From Lepisosteus oculatus (Eukaryota > Chordata > Actinopteri > Semionotiformes > Lepisosteidae): DNA of 64,000 nt. This document shows, in pieces, positions 1-38,960 of this stretch. The notes beneath the pieces were generated by a model that saw only the letters and a list, made by a program, of their open reading frames with translations, did no database searches and was not told the origin of the DNA. The stretch spans positions 11,903,275 to 11,967,274 of the forward strand of contig NC_090716.1 in NCBI RefSeq assembly GCF_040954835.1, given 5' to 3'. Positions within the stretch are counted from its first letter, which is position 1. Each line of letters begins with the position of its first letter. Made by a program: the position numbers and the translations under genes.

Positions 1-999
1 AACAACACGACTCATTTAATTATCCCCCTTGGAATAAGGAATAACACTTCTATTGCAACAAAACAAAGAGTGAAACTAATCACGATACTAAGCTAAAACT
101 ATACTAAAGACAAAGTTGCCAGTCACTTAACCTTCTTACGACTTGTACAAAAATATTTCAATATCAATTCTCAGGTGGGAAAAATTCCTAAAGATTTTCT
201 ATGTGTATGATAGTTAAGTGTTGAATCAAAGGACTTGTAGAGACTTTTTAAAATACTTTTTTTATTTAAAAAAAACTGATTTTCCAATCAGTACGTGGTA
301 CTAAACATATGATACTTAACAGGTCATATTTTACTCCTCTCCTTAACAAAATTAACAATTGGACTAACCCAGAGGTCTGTATATTTTCTCAGTTGTTATG
401 TGTCCTTCTTTCCTTCTTTTTGGTCAATACAGTGTAGAAAATGGAAAGTATATGCGGAAAGTGTGATCCTTTACTGGTAGCATTAAACTTGTGGGTTTAT
501 ACAATGTGTAGGATTCTGCTTATTTAAATTTAATTTATGTTCTCTGGTTCATGTTTCAATGTTGAATCTGATGAAGTCAATTGGATTGCCTTTAAGGATT
601 TTGCATTCCCCTTGTAGTATTCCCTGCTCAAGACTAAAAATATTTTGCCTATCAGTATATGACACTCACAGATGTATGGGAATTTATCTGGACACCATTC
701 TCTGGAATGATTCAAGAGCAGTAATGATGTTCTTATAACGTGCTGATAAAAAAAAAAATGTTCACAATATTCTACAAAAACAAAAACTAAAGTGTTTTAC
801 TGTTTTGCCCAAACATCACTTTATTTACATTCTAGACATTTAATCATAATTTCTAACTCACTCTCTGCCTTCCCCACATATAAATGATGTACACACCTAC
901 AGTAAGTATGTATCATAAATGATCTGTATTTAATTCACAGGTCCAAAACTGAGCACAGCGCTCCAGCAGTCCAAGACAACGATGCTAACCAGGGTGTCA

Positions 1000-1150
1000 C
1001 CATGCAGTTAGTTAAGCCTGTCTTGCTTGACTTGTTAGAACAGTTTGAACAAATAACAGCAGCTATGGATGTGACATATGACATGATATATTTAGATTTT
1101 CAGAAAGGTTTTTAATAATGGTCCTCATAAAAGATTGAGTCTCAGATTCT
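1000..1150 (+). mobile_element. Decayed LINE reverse-transcriptase fragment
   Basis: One frame translates to ...YDMIYLDFQKGF and then stops. A shifted frame just after it continues with a PHKR-like stretch (cctcataaaagattg). YLDFxKAFD..VPHKRL is the usual catalytic-palm block of CR1/L2-type non-LTR reverse transcriptases, so this is a short, frameshifted, dead copy. The exact clade is inferred. Confidence 0.6.
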
Positions 1151-1599
1151 AGCCTTGAAATGAAAATTGGTCATAAGGATAAAAAAGAGATATAAATAAG
1201 GGATGTATACTCAAGGGATGATACTAAGGGATGACATAATTAATCTGGCACTACAGGGTTAATAGTTACATCTTTCCTTTCCTTAAAACCAATTAGTAGG
1301 ATGTCATTAGGCCCTGGCTGGCCTATCTGTTAATTTTAGGGGCTTCTAATCCCTGCGACTCCACCACCTCTTCTATGCTAATTGTATTCAATACAGATCT
1401 TGGCCTTTGCTCAGCCTGAGGAATGTTGTTGATTTCTATCCTGATGACCACCCCTCTAAAATAAGAAATATATCACTCCTTTCTGTTTCATTTCCTAAAA
1501 GCTTCTGATATTTAAATCTGTATCTGTTCTTATGCTGTTGTAACACTGAAAAAAAACTTTTATTATATTTGGTTATTATATCTTTTTAAAATAACTCCC

Positions 1600-1868
1600 T
1601 ACTCTTATCGAGAAATGCCCAGGGATCTTTAATGAGCGCTGAGAGTCAGGACCTTGGTTTAATGTCTCATCCGAAGGACAGCACCCACTACAGTATTAGG
1701 ACCCACACAGACCACAGGGTGGGCACCCCCCACTGGTCCCACTAACACCACTTCCAGCAGCAGCCATAGCTTCCCAGGAGGTCTCCCATCCCAGTACTGA
1801 CCAGGATTAACCCTGCTGAGCTTTAGTGGGCTGCCAGCTGTGAGCTGTGAGCTGCAGGATGATGTGTC
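1600..1868 (-). repeat. Dispersed repeat with 5S rRNA-like segment
   Basis: Bases 1773-1823 (cccaggaggtctcccatcc, then agtactgaccagg and ccctgctgagctt) resemble the reverse complement of the 3' half of 5S rRNA, including its internal promoter region. Flanking phrases such as gagagtcaggacc and ctcatccgaaggacagcacc belong to a repeat I recall from fish genomes. The copy at 45510-45790 looks like the other half of the same unit. A 5S-derived SINE-type origin is likely but inferred. Confidence 0.55.
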
Positions 1869-2272
1869 TTCTGGCGTTTGTTCTAACTATTAATAGTTAC
1901 AAATATATCAAAATTATTGTAAATTAGGCAGTTCTGCTTAATTTCAAAATGAATTTAAATTATAATTGATTTTATAATTTTACTCTGTTTTGTTGTCACA
2001 GTAATTTGCAAAAAGATATTTCTTTCTTCCTGATTGGCGAAAATAACAAATATGATGTATTTTTTTTAATTTAGAAACGAAACAATCGGATTAGTTGCGT
2101 ATATTTTAGGATTATTTTATAGTGCACTTATTTTTTTATTGAAAGACAAGGCCAATGTATGTTCCAATCTATTTATTCCAAAGGGCAACTCTAATAAAAT
2201 CAGCATTATATATGGACGAGACATTAATAACATTTTTACTTTCAAACATTACCCTATTAATGTAACAGGATG

Positions 2273-2279
2273 TGACGTA
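2273..2279 (+). promoter_or_regulatory. CRE-like half site upstream of BET1L
   Basis: TGACGTA lies about 55 bases before the BET1L start codon, close to an ETS-like AGGAAGT at about 2313-2320. Both suit a housekeeping promoter. The transcription start is not visible, so function is inferred. Confidence 0.3.
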
Positions 2280-2329
2280 TCCGTTACTTTACCTTTAACC
2301 CTCTTCCCAGAAGAAGGAAGTCAACAAAG

Positions 2330-4547
2330 ATGGCTGACTGGAATAGAGGTAGGAAGTGGACACGTAGTCAATTCTAAATAATATTTTATTGGTTTAATAG
2401 TGTTTTTGTGTGGTTGTATAGTCTGAAAGTTTCTCTTGACAAGTGTGTTAAACGTATATAAAGTTGTGGATACTAGGTGTTGTAAATTGGACTAGAACAA
2501 GTGAAATAAATATAATTATGATGCTTCATCAAGCTAATAATTGATCAATGTAACGAGTATAATAGTTGTTACAAACGAGACATCGCTGAATCGAAGTAGA
2601 GTCATAAAAATAAAGACAGCATTTAAGCTGATGATGTGCATGCTGTAAGCGTCCTAAACATTATTCAGACGGTTTTTTACTTCGTTTAATCTACTTAAAA
2701 TTACTCAAGGAACGCTGATCACACAGAGTAGTTTGTATCAAACAGGTTTCTGATCATTAAATTGTGGCATCAACCGGAGTAATCAAGGGTGGGCAGAGCT
2801 CTGCTTTCTTTAAGGCTTCGTCTGGCACCCACACTTGGTCATAATTAATTCAAATGGTTTTCCTTTTCCGCGTTATATAATTTGTTTCTAGTGTGTCTGA
2901 TCGTCTTCAAACATGCTTATATTATCACTGTGAACTGTGTTCGTGCTGCCTTGAGACAGGCTTTGAAACGGGTGCTCACTTACTTTGTGATGCTCTTCTC
3001 TCTTGCTGTTTTTCCTCGTGGTAAGGACATGGCTCTGGTGCTGTGGATGAGATGCTGGATGTTGAGAATAAGCTCTTGGCAGACAATCTGGCCACTAAAG
3101 TCTCCAGACTAAAATCAGTATGTATTTAAACCTCTTACTACACCTTGTGGCATATGTGTGTTTTTAAAATGATTTTAAAGCGTTTTTTTATTTTCCAAAA
3201 CATTTATCAGTAACTTGGTAATAGATTTATGATCTCATTGTTTTAATTTGCAAAAGTAGATTGTAAACGGCCCGTTACAGAAGACCGATACAGAGACAAG
3301 CCTACTATTCTCTAATAGTATTGAATTCCAATACACTGCTCATGTGTTTGTACAAACCTGGGCTTCACTTTGTTTCACAACATTTTTACTATCAGAACTA
3401 AGAATGCAGTTTACCAGTCGTATCATACAGAAACAAAAGATTTACTACAGGACTCTGAGATACTGCTGTTGCGCACTCCTTAATAAGTGTTTCTATGCTT
3501 TTATTTAACAGCTGGCCTTTGAAATAGATAAAGAAGCTGAGGACCAAAATTCCTATCTTGATGGCATGGTAAGAGCAATTTGCAGGGCCTAAGATAAGAT
3601 ATGAATTTGAAACATTATTATGCTAATGTGACTGGGAATGCAATTTGTTCATTATAAAGTTTGTGATAGTACTGTTGTTCATCTACAACTTCAGGATTCT
3701 GTGGCAGCACCTTATTTGGTTGTTCTGGTGACTGGACAGGACTGAAAAAGTAGCTGCGATAGCCTAAAGGGAAACAAAGGAACAGGATTGACTTTAAGGT
3801 CAAGAATGACTTGCAGCTGAATGATGCAAAACTCTTAATATACTCCACCAGAAAAAAAAACTGATGACTTTGATGATAAGTAACATTTTTGGGGGGATTT
3901 TTACATTACATACATTTTTGGGGGATTGTTAAACATTATGGAAACAGCTATGTGGGCCCACAACTCTATTGATAGTTCTGTTATAATAATAGGAATAATA
4001 GGAGCTGGAGTCATGAAAGTTAAGAGTTTTAAAGCCATGCTCTGGTTTGCAACTATTGCAGGTGTCTTAGTAACAGTTATTTTGGTTTGTCTGTCTGAAA
4101 TATTCCACTTGTGTCGTGTCAATTCTTATGCCTACAAACTCCATGTTCTCTCCCACTTGTGGGTATACAGGGGTGTGTTATATATTGAGGTGTATTTTGT
4201 TACACAGAATCATCTTCTTTGCAGACAAGCAATAAAATATTAATTCCACTTGTTCCTAACTACCTAGAACTTTAGAGTTTTGTGAATCACATGACCCTTA
4301 ACATGTATTCCTACAAAAGCTAAAACCTGTTTTTAATTGGACTTGTGCTGTATTTACACGTTCTTTTTGTTTTCTCAAGGACTCAAACTTTTTGAGCACC
4401 ACAGGGCTCTTGACAGGAAGTGTGAAGAGGTTTTCTACAATGGTTCGCTCTGGAAGGGACAACCGGAAGATTTTGTGCTATGTCTCAATTGGACTGGTCT
4501 TAGTTTTTTTTATACTTTACTACCTAGTCTCTAGGACACAGACGTAA
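2330..4547 (+). CDS. BET1L: BET1-like Golgi SNARE (GS15), 4 exons
   Basis: BET1L is a Qc-SNARE of the Golgi; in mammals it works with syntaxin-5, GOSR1 and YKT6 in intra-Golgi and endosome-to-Golgi fusion. Coding exons are 2330-2348, 3026-3117, 3512-3568 and 4380-4547, all with GT-AG introns and consistent phases (1, 0, 0). The product has 111 residues, the human length as I remember it. It starts MADWNRGHGSGAVDEMLDVE and carries the SNARE helix at about residues 12-75 (ENKLLADNLATKVSRLKS, DKEAEDQNSYLDGM). A tail anchor follows at about 88-105 (SIGLVLVFFILYYLV), with a short luminal end SRTQT. The start is the only ATG matching the family N-terminus. The near paralog BET1 is less likely because MADW and SVKRFSTMVRSGRDNRK are BET1L-type. 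No defect is seen. Confidence 0.95.
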
Positions 4548-6287
4548 AGTGGACAAAGGGAAAAAGTTTTGTTCCTTAATTGACAAGGGGTTTGCAATGA
4601 GTTTCTCAATTATATGAGAAATTGAAAATATTTCCTAATGATACAGGCCTCATTAAGCTCTGATCGTTGTGGTGAAGCACCCCCAAAAGACTGAAAAACC
4701 GCCGTTTCTTCCCAGTAAAACTGAAATTCACAGAACGCAATATAATCTGTACATCGAAACAAAGGTTTCTGGTTTTAACCCTGATTATAGCAACATTTCT
4801 CTGTGCATTCTTAAATGTGAAATTTCATCCTGTGAAAGAGAATGAGAAGGTTTGCTGGTATCCTGATTGCAGAATGCTTCTTGGTGGTTTGGTTTGTGGG
4901 GAGTGGGTGTTCCTCATGTGCGTTTCTGCTTCTCTGGAATATTCTCGTACCTAGGAGTAATTTTAAGATTATAAGAAATGAAAACGAAGGTTAGAGAGCA
5001 GCAGAAAACATACTCCTATGACCTATGAAGTTATCCTAGATGATAAACGGATCAGGAATGGGAAGAACTACTAGTTGTTTTTAGAGTGGTGAAAGAGGGA
5101 GGCGGATCGGTTTGTCTTTAAAATATTTAAGACAGGGGGAGTACACAATTTAAAGCTGCTGTAATGTGGCAGGTGAATGAAGGTGTGCTGTAGAAAAAAA
5201 CAGAAGTCTTTAATTTTTCAGTATTTTGCAGCTACACCTAGGACCTTGTAATATTTCAGCATTGGCACAAGGTTATTATTATACTACAGAATACACTTAC
5301 ATGGAAATATTTATTCTTCTAAGTTAAATTTTAAATTCTAAACTGTGATAATGATATTTTTATTTTGGGTAATCAGGAAGTTCTTTTTTCTTTTGTTAGA
5401 ATAAAGGTGATTATCAGTTTTGGCTGTTGAAAAATTAAACAAGTCCTTATTTAACTGCAGTTGGTTTAGATCTGAACAGCTGCTTTGAACACGCAGATAG
5501 TAAGGCAGCTTTGTTGTTTCTACGCAGAAAGTGACTGGAGAAGTTCAGGATACAGATAATCTATTTACCATTATCAAAGGGATTCATTCTAATTAGTAAC
5601 AGATCAGTAATTAATTTCCAGATAAAAGGTTTTAAAAGGTCAAACTGCAGCTATATTAAAGGTTTAAACAAATAAATATTGTACTTCTGTATACATCTTT
5701 GATGCTGCTAGCTGTGCCATCTACAATCCATGGGGGCTTTTATTCAAAAATAAACTAATACAGACCCAGAACAGTAGTCTCAATCATATGACTTCTAACA
5801 AATAATCATAACATAAGATAAAAAATGGAACAAGCTTCATAATCAGCTTTGTTATTTGCTCTTGACGGAACATATATCAAGTTTCTACATTGATACCAAC
5901 TGTTTTGTCAGTTGTTTTTCAGGTACATCTTACATGATACTTTTTATAATATTTTTAAACCTCAAAGAGAAGTGAAGAAAAGTCTAAAAGAAAAGCTTCA
6001 AAGCAATGTTGATTTTTGAATGGTGAAACTAGCGTTCATGTTTGTTGTCTGCTGTGTCATTTGTTTTCCTTTAGCATGACAGATTGCTTAAGAAAAATAT
6101 TGCCATTAGCAGGCAAATGAAGCATATGGTACTGACTATGCATTTAATTGACTGTACTTTCCTTGTGTTATTTCATTGAAATATTGAAAATGCAGACTAA
6201 CAATTTGTCAGAATGTCAGTCTTGAAAGAATTTTCAGAGTATAATCATGTTAATGATTATATTCCTTTTAATGTATAGAATGTTTGT

Positions 6288-6310
6288 AATAAACTTCTTA
6301 AAAAATAAAA
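6288..6310 (+). terminator. Candidate polyadenylation signals downstream of BET1L
   Basis: Two AATAAA hexamers lie at 6288-6293 and 6305-6310. They would give a 3' UTR of about 1.75 kb. Other AATAAA motifs (for example 5749-5754) are alternatives, so the choice is weak. Confidence 0.25.
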
Positions 6311-7179
6311 TGAGTATTCAGTGAGGGTAAAATGTCAAGCCCTTAATATGTTCTGTGCTTGCTTAATTCATTATCAAATGTTTGTAATACTGTATGTGAG
6401 GTGGAAACAAAAATGTGTAATATTCTGGGTTTTTATGGTGGTGAACATTGCTTGCAATACAAATCATAATGTATTGTGTTTTTATTAAACACTCCTTCTA
6501 AAGGAAAGTGTAATTTAAATAAAAGTAGTTTTTTAAAATACAAGTATTTTGTGGTAGCAGAATCACAGAAAACTGAAGACTGTTGCTAAAGGTTCTGAAG
6601 CACAATTGTCTAGACTGAACATGTCGAATAAATTCAGTTTCAGGTCAAGAACATTAAGGATTGAATAGTTTATGCCACAGGTGAGGTTTTCTTTAGTCAG
6701 GCATTCCTGGTTTCTTTCTGTTTTTATTGTTACAGTTATACCATTGTTAGTGCTTTTTGTGTATGCAGCTTAAAATAGAAATTAACATTACTAGCACAGT
6801 TGTCTTGCACATGATGTCCACTGCACCAGATATGGCTAGCTATATTAATAAATGGGTAGTACTTAGCTTCTTTTTAAATTATTAGAATGTGGAAGGTTCT
6901 TTACATTTATCTGTGATATTTTACCATTTCTGCATTCACAGAGTTCATAATCTTCCATGGTATGGACATTAATTCTGTAGGGAGTCAGAGATTTGAGCTA
7001 AAGGAGATAATTAAAATTAAGCTAATCATGAATAGAATGCATAGGGTAGAGTTTAATTGTAATTTATAAGTTGGGGTATGCCAAAGAGATTTACATTGGA
7101 GGTACAAATATTTGTCAGATTTTTTTAAAGACATGAACACAACTGAAGGTACAAATACGTGCAGTAATTCAAGTCACAA

Positions 7180-7360
7180 CCAGGAGGAGGCCATTTAAGC
7201 TAGGTTCATCTGGCTTGTTTGGTAGTTTGTAGCTAATTGATCAAAAGTGCTCATCCAGCTGTTTCTTGAGAGAAGGTTATCACCTTCAAAAGCGTGGCTG
7301 GACAGCTTGTTCCACACGTCTGCAACCGAGACTCTCTGAATAGCATACCTGTTAAACAAC
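7180..7360 (-). mobile_element. CR1-like LINE 3'-end fragment
   Basis: Minus-strand translation gives RVSVADVWNKLSSHAFEGD and then SFDQLATNY-like text. This resembles the C-terminal tail of CR1-type ORF2 (RVV..WNxLP..VVEADT..SFKKLLDE). On the plus strand the 3' tail reads aggaggccattt...gtagctaattgatc, a phrase shared with fragments elsewhere in this window. It is truncated and dead. Confidence 0.55.
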
Positions 7361-8158
7361 CTGCAGTAAGATTTCAAACTTGTAGCCTCTTCTCATCAGA
7401 TCTTAGAAGCTACTGGCAGCCGCACTGGGGTACAAAACCTAACAGGAAATCCAGGCAACTGCTGAAAATGATGTTGGTGGACTCTTCCATCTGGACCGAA
7501 TTTCCAGGACGATGTTCCAGTGCAGCGATTGGGGACTCGGGGCTGTAGGAGGTGTCTACCCTTGTACACTCTTGAACAACCTGGAAATCCTAGTTCCCCC
7601 TGAATTCAAGCAGTAGGGTTGCTGGTGCTGAATGACTGTCGCCTACACACAGAGCAGAAGGGTGCTGCACCGAAAGGTTGGTGTAGTGCGTCCCCTTCTG
7701 TGTGCAAGCACGTTGGACTTCTTTAGCATGAGCAAATCTACATAAAGGAGTTATGATTATTAATTGGTGTAACGCTTCTAATTTTCCTTGGCTTCAGCGC
7801 GTTAACGTATCGATGAATAAAACAACACTTCACTGCTGTGTTTCGTATTGGCTGCGCTCGGAAGCCTCTCTTTCGTGCAAACTCGTTTTCTTTCGGTAAT
7901 TTCCGCTAGGCCTCCTTCCTGTGTTTTGATCCCGCAAAAAGAAAAAAAAAAAGAAGCCATTTCCTATCGGCTTTGTTTATTCTCGACATACTTTAAAAAA
8001 AAAAAAACATCCCGTACTATTGCGAACCAACACGTTGTCGATTTGGGGTTTTATCAAGAAAAAGGGATATCATCCGTTACGCTGTTTGGGAGAGTGGACA
8101 CTTTACCCTCCCGGATTCGCTCGGACATATTCGGCCTAACTCGGTCGTGGCCGGAGAA

Positions 8159-34155
<25,997 letters not shown>

Positions 34156-34539
34156 CAGCTGGTCAATCTACAAGCCTTTGAAGAAGAGAAGTGTTGGTTT
34201 TGTGCTCTAGAAAAATGAGCATTATCTGTCATCTTGAGAACATTGAACATTTAGACTGAAGTGTTAGCAGTGAGTCATTCATTGCCTGTTTTTTTTTTAC
34301 TTCCCCTTACCTCATGGGTTACCTTATTAGGACTGATCTCATGATGCATTTTTTACTGCTTTCATTTAAACTTATGTTTTTTTTATTTAAAAAAAAGTAA
34401 AGTTACTAAGCACAGGAGTATTTTTCACTTGAAACGACCAAGTCTTGAAATATCAGTTTGTCACTCTTGAAAGATCCTGTCAGAAGTACATTTTTTTTTG
34501 TTTTATTCCCCAATTCCACTTATTATATATACACCTGAT

Positions 34540-34925
34540 CAGGAATTGCCAGTTGTGAGGCAGTTTGACTCACGGCTGCAAAACGTGTCATGCACAAGGA
34601 GAAGGAGGACTTGAGTACTGACTCCTCTGATGCATCCTGCAAGCTCTCCAGTGCCTTGAAGTCGAGAGGGCATGGACTGGAGAAGTGTCTGTCACTGGTG
34701 CAGTGCAAGCATGCAGGGCTAACGGGGATCTGTCAGGACATTCTGTTGTGTTGCAAATCAAGGGAACTCTGACTGACTCAAACCCAGCCAGCTTTGGTGG
34801 TGCTGCTCCCGATGTCTGCCATACTGATTACCCAGATTCAAACCTGCAACTTCTGATCTGTCTGGCTCAACCTGTGATCCAATCATCTTTACTGGCAGAA
34901 CCACTCAGGATCCCCTCTGTGTTTG
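34540..34925 (+). repeat. Possible degenerate SINE in DEAF1 3' region
   Basis: GC-richer block with tRNA/SINE-like phrases (acccagattcaaacctgcaa, ctggctcaacctgtgatcc). It begins about 390 bases after the DEAF1 stop, so it may be transcribed in the 3' UTR. Family membership is not established. Confidence 0.3.
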
Positions 34926-35441
34926 AACTATGAACACATGAAGAACCCTTATTCCTGCTTACAGGACCCTGTTCCCTAATGACCTGTGAGGACCTTCACG
35001 TTGCCCAGACATGACTTACTGTAAACGTGCTTTGCCTGAAATGTGAAGTTCTTAAGTATTCAGTCATGTGAAATGTTCAGGTGCTGTTTTGTGTTAGGTG
35101 CTGAAAGATGTGTGAGAGAGTCACCTCATGAAACATCTAGAATCATCAGTTATTTTAGTATGCTGTGTGCTTTGTATAAAATATTATTTTAAAATTATTT
35201 TTATATCAATATTCCATCTATAGCTGTAGTAGGAAAAAAGATTGAATACACAAATTTTGACACATAGCAAGTACAATGTGTGTGCCTTTAATATGCACAA
35301 ATGCACAAGTTCCTGACTATTCACTTACATAGCTTTTTTTTCCCTAAACTACATGTTTTCCAGTTAAAAAAAAATACTCATTGTTTCAACAGAACTTACT
35401 ATTACAGAAACAGGGAAAACCTGAACTGGAAAAAGCTTTGA

Positions 35442-35447
35442 AATAAA
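35442..35447 (+). terminator. Candidate DEAF1 polyadenylation signal
   Basis: AATAAA about 1.29 kb after the DEAF1 stop codon. I noted no stronger candidate before it, but transcript evidence is lacking. Confidence 0.35.
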
Positions 35448-37874
35448 AATGGTCTGTTTCATCATTATTTGACAGTGATGCTTTGTAACATTTTTAGTTT
35501 GGATTGTACAATTATAAATGAAACATACAGTTATACTATGAAATCACCAGTTGCTAATCAGCCTTGGCTCAGCAGCCTGAGCCTGCTCAAACAGTGGCAG
35601 AATGAGAAGTTGTATGCACTGTCCTCCAGCAATGTGCCCTATTAGTCATTTGACAAGATACTGTATCAGCTCCACAGTGCTTTACAGGAGAGTTGGCACT
35701 GATTGGTGAAGTGACAAGTCTCTGATGTCATAGCAAGCTCTCATGCACTGTGCAAGTCACAGCATCTGTATCCTGAGTGACAAGTCAAGGATATCCTCCT
35801 CAGTGTTTCCTAACCCCATTTTTCACCAGGGACCAGATCATGGGAGCACTGCTTAAGATACAAAGAACTCCATACCAAAAATACAGTTGAATCGGTATGT
35901 TACTTAGAGTTACGGCTAGGACCAGTCAGCATTGCTCCCGGGATGGGGTGCAGTCTGTCTCACGAAAGGTAAATGTTCCTGAAGAACAGCTGTTTTTCTC
36001 CCTGGGTTACAGCCTGGTCAGTTGTGAACCTTGGAGTGATCTCTGTCTACATAAGCTCAAGAGTGACTGAGACTCCTTCTGCAGTAACAGTAACTGCAAA
36101 CTGATGTATTCATGAGTTTCATGGCTTATTGTTATATTAATTTTAACATCTCCCCTTTATTACTTTGAGAACAGCACTCAATGCTTTACATTTTACCATC
36201 ACATGGGCCTCATCTCTTATTTCAGTTCTTCTGAATTATTTTAATTTAGAAAAAACAGCATCTATTCAGATAGACTGCAGGTGAAATAAAGCATAATAAG
36301 TAAAACGTTTCCTCAGAAAAAATCCAAACTTTCTTTTCATGTTTAAGGCTTTGTACATTCTGAAGTATTTCTTTAATCTCCTGCCAATCAGTTCTGTAGC
36401 AGTGTCTCCAGGGTACACAATGAAATTGGACAAGTAAATTAATCGATGCTAGTTTAAGAATGCAGACCTATATTCATAAAATCAGCTGTCTCCTATGTCG
36501 GGCAAGTAATGGTTTTTCAAAGTGACAGTACTCCGTTCAGAAAAGCCATTTACTGTCAAAGAACCTAACTACGCATGATAATACACTGGCAAACTTCACC
36601 TGATTCATAAAACTGCCCAGTGCCTCAAGTTTGAATTTAGGACTGCAAGCATTGTAGGTACCATGGGCCTTGGATCAGGCATAAAGTACGAATATAGTAC
36701 AGAAAATGTCTTTCATTGATTTTCTCTCTGAAATGTATGCATTTGTAAACACTATTTTAATTACCATACCTTGCTGATTCATCTTCAAAGGATGGATTTA
36801 CTGGGTGACTTCTACTTAGCCTAGTACTTGATCTGCATAGCAGAATTTTGTTTCTAGAGGGCAACATTCAGAGTTAGGGTATCAAAAAAAAGGTGCCATG
36901 AATTATGGGAGATTAAATCACTGTTACCATTTCATGTTAGAAATAGAACCACCCAAAAAAAACTTAATTCTGTTTCTCTATGTTTCGTCAAGAAAAACAT
37001 CGAACAAAATATGAGTTAAAGAAGATGATGGGGATGTGGAAAGTTTGGATGGAAGGAGAACGTAGGAGCTGCAAAAAATAAAACTTTCTGGAAGAACACT
37101 TGAAGAACATGGTCAGGGAGTTTTTTTATACTTCGTGTTCTAGAACAAAAGCCCGAAATAAACTCAGCCAAAAATGTTTTATATTGGTTTCTCCAGGGCA
37201 GTAATTCAACTTCAATGCAAATATATGTTGTTCTCGCATCAATGAACTGAGCATTATGTCTCAGGGAATTATTTTAGAAAGGAAAGATGAAAGGTCTCTT
37301 ATGAGAATTTTTGGAGAAAAGACATTCATGAAATAGTTTGTAAGAAAGGGTGACTAAGGAGAGAGAACGGCCTACTGAAAGCAAAGGAGATTAAAGAGAA
37401 TGGTGTTTAGCTTTGCCAGTCATCAGGGCTTGAGCTATATCAATGTTTTAGTTAAACAAAATCCTTTTTTATAAGTGCACAAATCAATTAATGGGATTAG
37501 CGTTTCTGTAAATTTCCCTTAACTGAATTGCGTGTGGATAATCACCGATTTCCACACAGATGCTCTCAGGACTGTTGATTAATCCTGATCTGCTGATATC
37601 ACTGGTGACCTCACTGGGCTGTCGTGTCTCATGCTTCCCATGGTATCACAGTGTTTTACGGTTTTTCCATGAGGTGGTGGTGCCTGTTCTTAATGTGCAA
37701 TTTACAGTAATATTTTTCTCAGTGCATTTCTTTTACCAAGTCTGTTGACTTTCCTAATTAAGCAGTTGCATAATACATTTTTAAACCATCTGACAATTTT
37801 TCTCCCACTAAACTCCAGCTACTTTCTCAAATTGTATTGAGGTTAAACACCTCTCATTTCTGCACATTCCTTTT

Positions 37875-38411
37875 TGTTACGAATTATTTTCGGGACCCTA
37901 TGCAGACAGCAGAACCCGGAAGGGAGGGAGGAAACGAGGATCTGGGCTGGTAGACAATTAGGGGGGCATGGCAAAGGTGCAAAGGTGCTCGGGGGGGGTG
38001 TGGTCCAGGCAAACAGTCCAAGGGGGAGTCCAAAAACTCCAGAGAAACTCCAGGGAAATCCAGAGCAGGCAAAAGTCCAGAACTGGGTGATCCAATCCAA
38101 GACAGACACAACAAAGTTAAAAACCAGAGTGGGAGCCGGTGAAGGGTCAGGGAGATAAACAGGGTAACGGGACCAGGCGCTCTAAGTCCTGGACTCAGCT
38201 GGTCATAACACCGATAGGAGGTCAATGCCCTCAAGCCACAGACATAGGGCAACTTGGTGGTAGGCAGGTGTCCACGTTCCACTACAGAGCCCAGACCAGC
38301 GTGAGCGTCTGGCTTTTGTAGGGAGGCTGGAACAGGGAGCAGGTGCACAAAATTAACTAAAATGTGTGAGAGCCTGAGCGCCCTTTAGGGGGAGGGATTA
38401 TAAACGTGACA
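37875..38411. mobile_element. Solo LTR-like element, 537 bp, with 5-bp duplication
   Basis: The element begins TGTTACG and ends CGTGACA, a TG...CA terminus with imperfect inverted ends (6 of 7 bases). It is flanked on both sides by CTTTT (37870-37874 and 38412-38416), a 5-bp target-site duplication. It is GC-rich against AT-rich surroundings. No gag or pol sequence lies beside it, so recombination to a solo LTR is the simplest reading. Long open frames inside it are compositional. The retroelement family and orientation are not determined. Confidence 0.65.
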
Positions 38412-38867
38412 CTTTTTTAGATTTCCTTTGAAGTTTTGGGACTTTAAACAATCACAGGTAATTTAAAAAAGGAATTTATTTTGCTTTTGAGCATATAAAA
38501 ACCCTCATGTGAGTCTTTAGTCAATACAGTGATAGAATTGTGGACTTTATATCTCTCATCACTTTTTTTCATGCAGTTAGTATGAAATATAATTGGCAGA
38601 GTTTAAGATACTTGAATTAAAAGTGCAATCTAAATCACTAAGAAACTTAATCCTTGTAGTACAATTACTTGTAATTTTGCTTAGCTGTCAAAGTTAACGT
38701 TGATACATGCAGCTACAAGTACTTTATTGCACATGAGCCCATTATTGTCCTTTGTTCTAACCTCAGTCCTCCTGTTAACCACCAATACTCTGCTAACCTG
38801 ACAAGTGGCAATTAGTTGGACTATTTTTCACTTACCATGGTCTCGCCCACTCTGCTCCAACACAGAA

Positions 38868-38960
38868 CATAAGAAAGGTTACAAATGAAAGGAGGTTGTT
38901 CAGCTCATTTATCTCATTCCATTGCTAGAAGATAATTGATCTGAGATAATGCATCTGGTT
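38868..38960 (-). mobile_element. LINE 3'-terminus fragment
   Basis: Carries cataagaaaggttacaaatg, aaaggaggttgttcagctca and gaagataattgatctgag, in the order of the LINE 3' end. Truncated. Confidence 0.5.

Larger units (their letters stand above)
1..2329. other. Upstream intergenic region of BET1L
   Basis: No gene is recognisable here. The sequence is AT-rich and every open frame is short. It contains a decayed LINE reverse-transcriptase fragment near 1000-1150 and a 5S-related dispersed repeat at about 1600-1868. The last 100 bases before the BET1L start probably hold its promoter. Confidence 0.7.
4548..7800. other. BET1L 3' UTR and BET1L-DEAF1 intergenic region
   Basis: No further coding gene is recognised. 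The first part is presumably BET1L 3' UTR, whose end cannot be fixed. AT-rich sequence with several AATAAA motifs runs to about 6.5 kb. A LINE 3' fragment lies at 7180-7360. The 7400-7700 stretch is more GC-rich but shows no convincing exon. Confidence 0.6.

Noticed and set aside
3926-4243. 105-codon hydrophobic plus-strand frame in BET1L intron 3
   Set aside because: No family resemblance, and it is crossed by an equally open antisense frame; most likely chance in T-rich intron DNA.
8147-8158. Four-residue N-terminal extension of DEAF1
   Set aside because: It needs a GTG start; the ATG at 8159 matches the family N-terminus.
37884-38348. 154-codon minus-strand frame
   Set aside because: It lies entirely inside the solo LTR-like element; openness reflects its GC-rich composition and it has no retroelement protein motif.
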